The translations under genes and the position numbers were made by a program. The notes under the pieces were generated by a model. The model saw only the letters and a list, made by a program, of their open reading frames with translations, was not told where the DNA came from and made no database searches. Source: Acidobacteriota bacterium (GTDB taxonomy: Bacteria > Acidobacteriota > Terriglobia > Terriglobales > Acidobacteriaceae). From it: a stretch of 43,562 nt of DNA. The stretch spans positions 1 through 43,562 of the forward strand of contig JAJYZC010000026.1 in the NCBI GenBank assembly GCA_021800255.1, written 5' to 3'. Shown piece by piece: positions 42,067-43,562 of the stretch (position 1 is its first letter; every line of letters begins with the position of its first letter).

Positions 42067-43562
42067 ATGAACGCAGACGGTTCTACGAACCAGCTTGCTT
42101 CAGCCGAACCGGCGGTGGCCCGCTACTATCACTTCGTCCTGCTGCTCGTGGCGGGGCTGGGCGGTTTGCTGTATGGAATCGACGTCGGCATCATCGGCGG
42201 CGCGCTGCCGTATCTGGAAGCAACCTCGGGGCTGACTGCTGCGCAGCTTTCGGTGATCGTGGCCGCGGTGCTGCTGGGCAGCGTCTTCTCCACGCTTTTT
42301 GCCGGCCTGCTGGCCGATTGGGTGGGCCGCAAACCCCTGATGATCGTCAGCGGGCTGGCGTTCGTGGCCAGCATTCCGGTGATCGCGCTTTCACACGGCT
42401 ACGAGCCGCTGTTTTTCGGGCGGCTCTTGCAGGGCACGAGCGCCGGTTTGATCGGCGTGGTGGTGCCGCTCTACCTGGCCGAATGCCTGGAGGCCAAAAA
42501 CCGCGGCCGGGGAACGAGCATCTTTCAATGGCTGCTAACCTTGGGCTTCGTGGTCGCGGCGGCCGCCGGAATCTACTCGAGCTACCGCGTGGAGGCGGTA
42601 GCCAGACAGGCCGGCGCCGCCGCCCTCTTCGCGTTCGAGGATCAGGCCTGGCGGCGCATCTTTTGGGTTTCGCTGCCGCCCGGGGCGCTGTTTGTGCTGG
42701 GCAGCCTGTTCGCCACCGAGTCGCCGCGCTGGCTCTTCCGCCGCGGGCACAAAGAACGCGCCCGTGCCGCACTGCTGCGCTCGCGGAGCCCTCAGCAGGC
42801 GGCGCTTGAACTCGAAGAGATGGAGTCCATCGCGCGCGCCGCCGAGACTGCGCGCGGCGGGAAGATGCACGATTCCCTGCTCCGCCGCAAGTACGCGATT
42901 CCCTTTCTGCTGGCCTGCGTGATCCTGTTCTGCAACACGGCCACCGGCGTGAACTCCATCATCGGCTATAACACCGGCATTCTCTTGCAGAGCGGCCTCA
43001 ACGACCTCAACGCGCACTGGGGCTACGTCCTCTTCACAGTGGTGAACTTTCTCGCCACCTCGATCGGCATGATGCTCATCGACCGCAAGGGCCGCAAGTT
43101 TCTGCTGGTCATGGGCACCGCCGGAATCATCGCTTCGCTCGCCGGCGTAGGGATTCTCTTTCTGCGCACGGAGAGAGCCAGCGTAGATGCGCGCGCCCTG
43201 GTGCAAGCCAGGGTGGGCGCGAATCAGAGACTCACGCTGCGCTTCGGCCCCGCCGAGGCCGCTCGCCTGCTCAGCGCATTCGGTCCTGCCGGCCGGCGCA
43301 TCCAAAGTAACCGCGCGTCACTGGCCATCATCTATTCCTACGGAGGGTTCACCGCGGCCACCAGCTTCGTGCGCTCTGACGACCCCGCGGCTCCGCCCAT
43401 CCGCATCACGCGCTCAAGGTGCGTGCCCTCGAACAGAGTAGAAGCCTTCTTTGAAAATCCCTTCGCCAGCCTGGCCGCCGCGCGCACCGCGCCGCTGAAG
43501 ATCGAGAAGGCGCTCATCGGGCGCGTTCCGGATGCGCGGCACGGCTGGCTGGTGGCTTTGGG
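42067..43562 (+). CDS. MFS sugar porter with large periplasmic insertion (3' truncated)
   Basis: An inner-membrane sugar:proton symporter-like protein of the MFS sugar porter family, read from the ATG at 42067 to the window end (498 residues, no stop). Family motifs are clear: LLYGIDVGIIGGALPYL in helix 1, LADWVGRKPLM after helix 2, GRLLQGTSAGLIGVVVPLYLAE in helix 4, and ATESPRWLFRRG after helix 6. Nine helices are recognisable up to residue about 366 (ASLAGVGILFL). Then at least 130 residues follow without a hydrophobic segment, in the position of periplasmic loop 9-10; loop 5-6 is also enlarged. Ordinary porters finish all twelve helices in about 490 residues. It is divergent from the GH20 gene. 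Confidence 0.93.
   Translation, partial: MNADGSTNQLASAEPAVARYYHFVLLLVAGLGGLLYGIDVGIIGGALPYLEATSGLTAAQLSVIVAAVLLGSVFSTLFAGLLADWVGRKPLMIVSGLAFVASIPVIALSHGYEPLFFGRLLQGTSAGLIGVVVPLYLAECLEAKNRGRGTSIFQWLLTLGFVVAAAAGIYSSYRVEAVARQAGAAALFAFEDQAWRRIFWVSLPPGALFVLGSLFATESPRWLFRRGHKERARAALLRSRSPQQAALELEEMESIARAAETARGGKMHDSLLRRKYAIPFLLACVILFCNTATGVNSIIGYNTGILLQSGLNDLNAHWGYVLFTVVNFLATSIGMMLIDRKGRKFLLVMGTAGIIASLAGVGILFLRTERASVDARALVQARVGANQRLTLRFGPAEAARLLSAFGPAGRRIQSNRASLAIIYSYGGFTAATSFVRSDDPAAPPIRITRSRCVPSNRVEAFFENPFASLAAARTAPLKIEKALIGRVPDARHGWLVAL

Overview
The window is high-GC bacterial chromosome, most likely from an Acidobacteriota (Terriglobia-like) species or metagenome bin. This rests on an Oar-type TonB-dependent receptor with an N-terminal carboxypeptidase-regulatory domain, many secreted or Tat-exported glycosidases, and dense gene packing with frequent GTG/TTG starts. 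No rRNA, tRNA or CRISPR array was seen. Both ends cut genes: carB lacks its 5' part and an MFS sugar porter lacks its 3' part.

Layout. 1-2948 is the end of carB. 3060-28013 is a glycan-utilisation region. It holds a secreted GH67/GH20-like protein (+). A long minus-strand series, read from 16242 down to 5318, encodes split transketolase N and C subunits, an FGGY kinase, a GRP/DMT sugar permease, a FucI/AraA-type isomerase, a SorC-family regulator, an MGH1/GH63-like glycosidase and a pseudo-FGE/sialidase/MORN fusion. A GH29 alpha-L-fucosidase (-) and GH30-like, six-hairpin and GH79-like glycosidases (+) follow, then the TonB receptor (+). The enzyme set suggests a branched plant glycan carrying fucose, glucuronate and galactose, such as type II arabinogalactan or RG-II side chains. 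An isomerase, a kinase and a split transketolase with no aldolase or epimerase suggest a non-standard ketose-phosphate route.

The strongest non-coding signal is a promoter module shared by the catabolic operon (16249-16308, minus) and the TonB receptor (24152-24212, plus). Each has an ATGCAT site, exactly 9 nt, then TTTATGTTGAC containing the -35, then a TACC(A/G)T -10. A second ATGCAT or degenerate copy lies exactly 10 bp further upstream in each. This would tie outer-membrane uptake to intracellular catabolism, although the two units lie 8 kb apart and face opposite ways.

28014-28851 is a scar with a decayed IS66-type transposase. It is followed by hrcA-grpE-dnaJ (no dnaK in the window, no canonical CIRCE), a GT-C-like membrane protein (-), glutathione peroxidase and an M20 peptidase (-), an alpha/beta hydrolase coupled to a type-2 glycerate kinase (+), a REC-HPt protein coupled to a NarL-type regulator (-), and a GH20 hexosaminidase-like protein divergent from an MFS sugar porter with an unusual periplasmic insertion.
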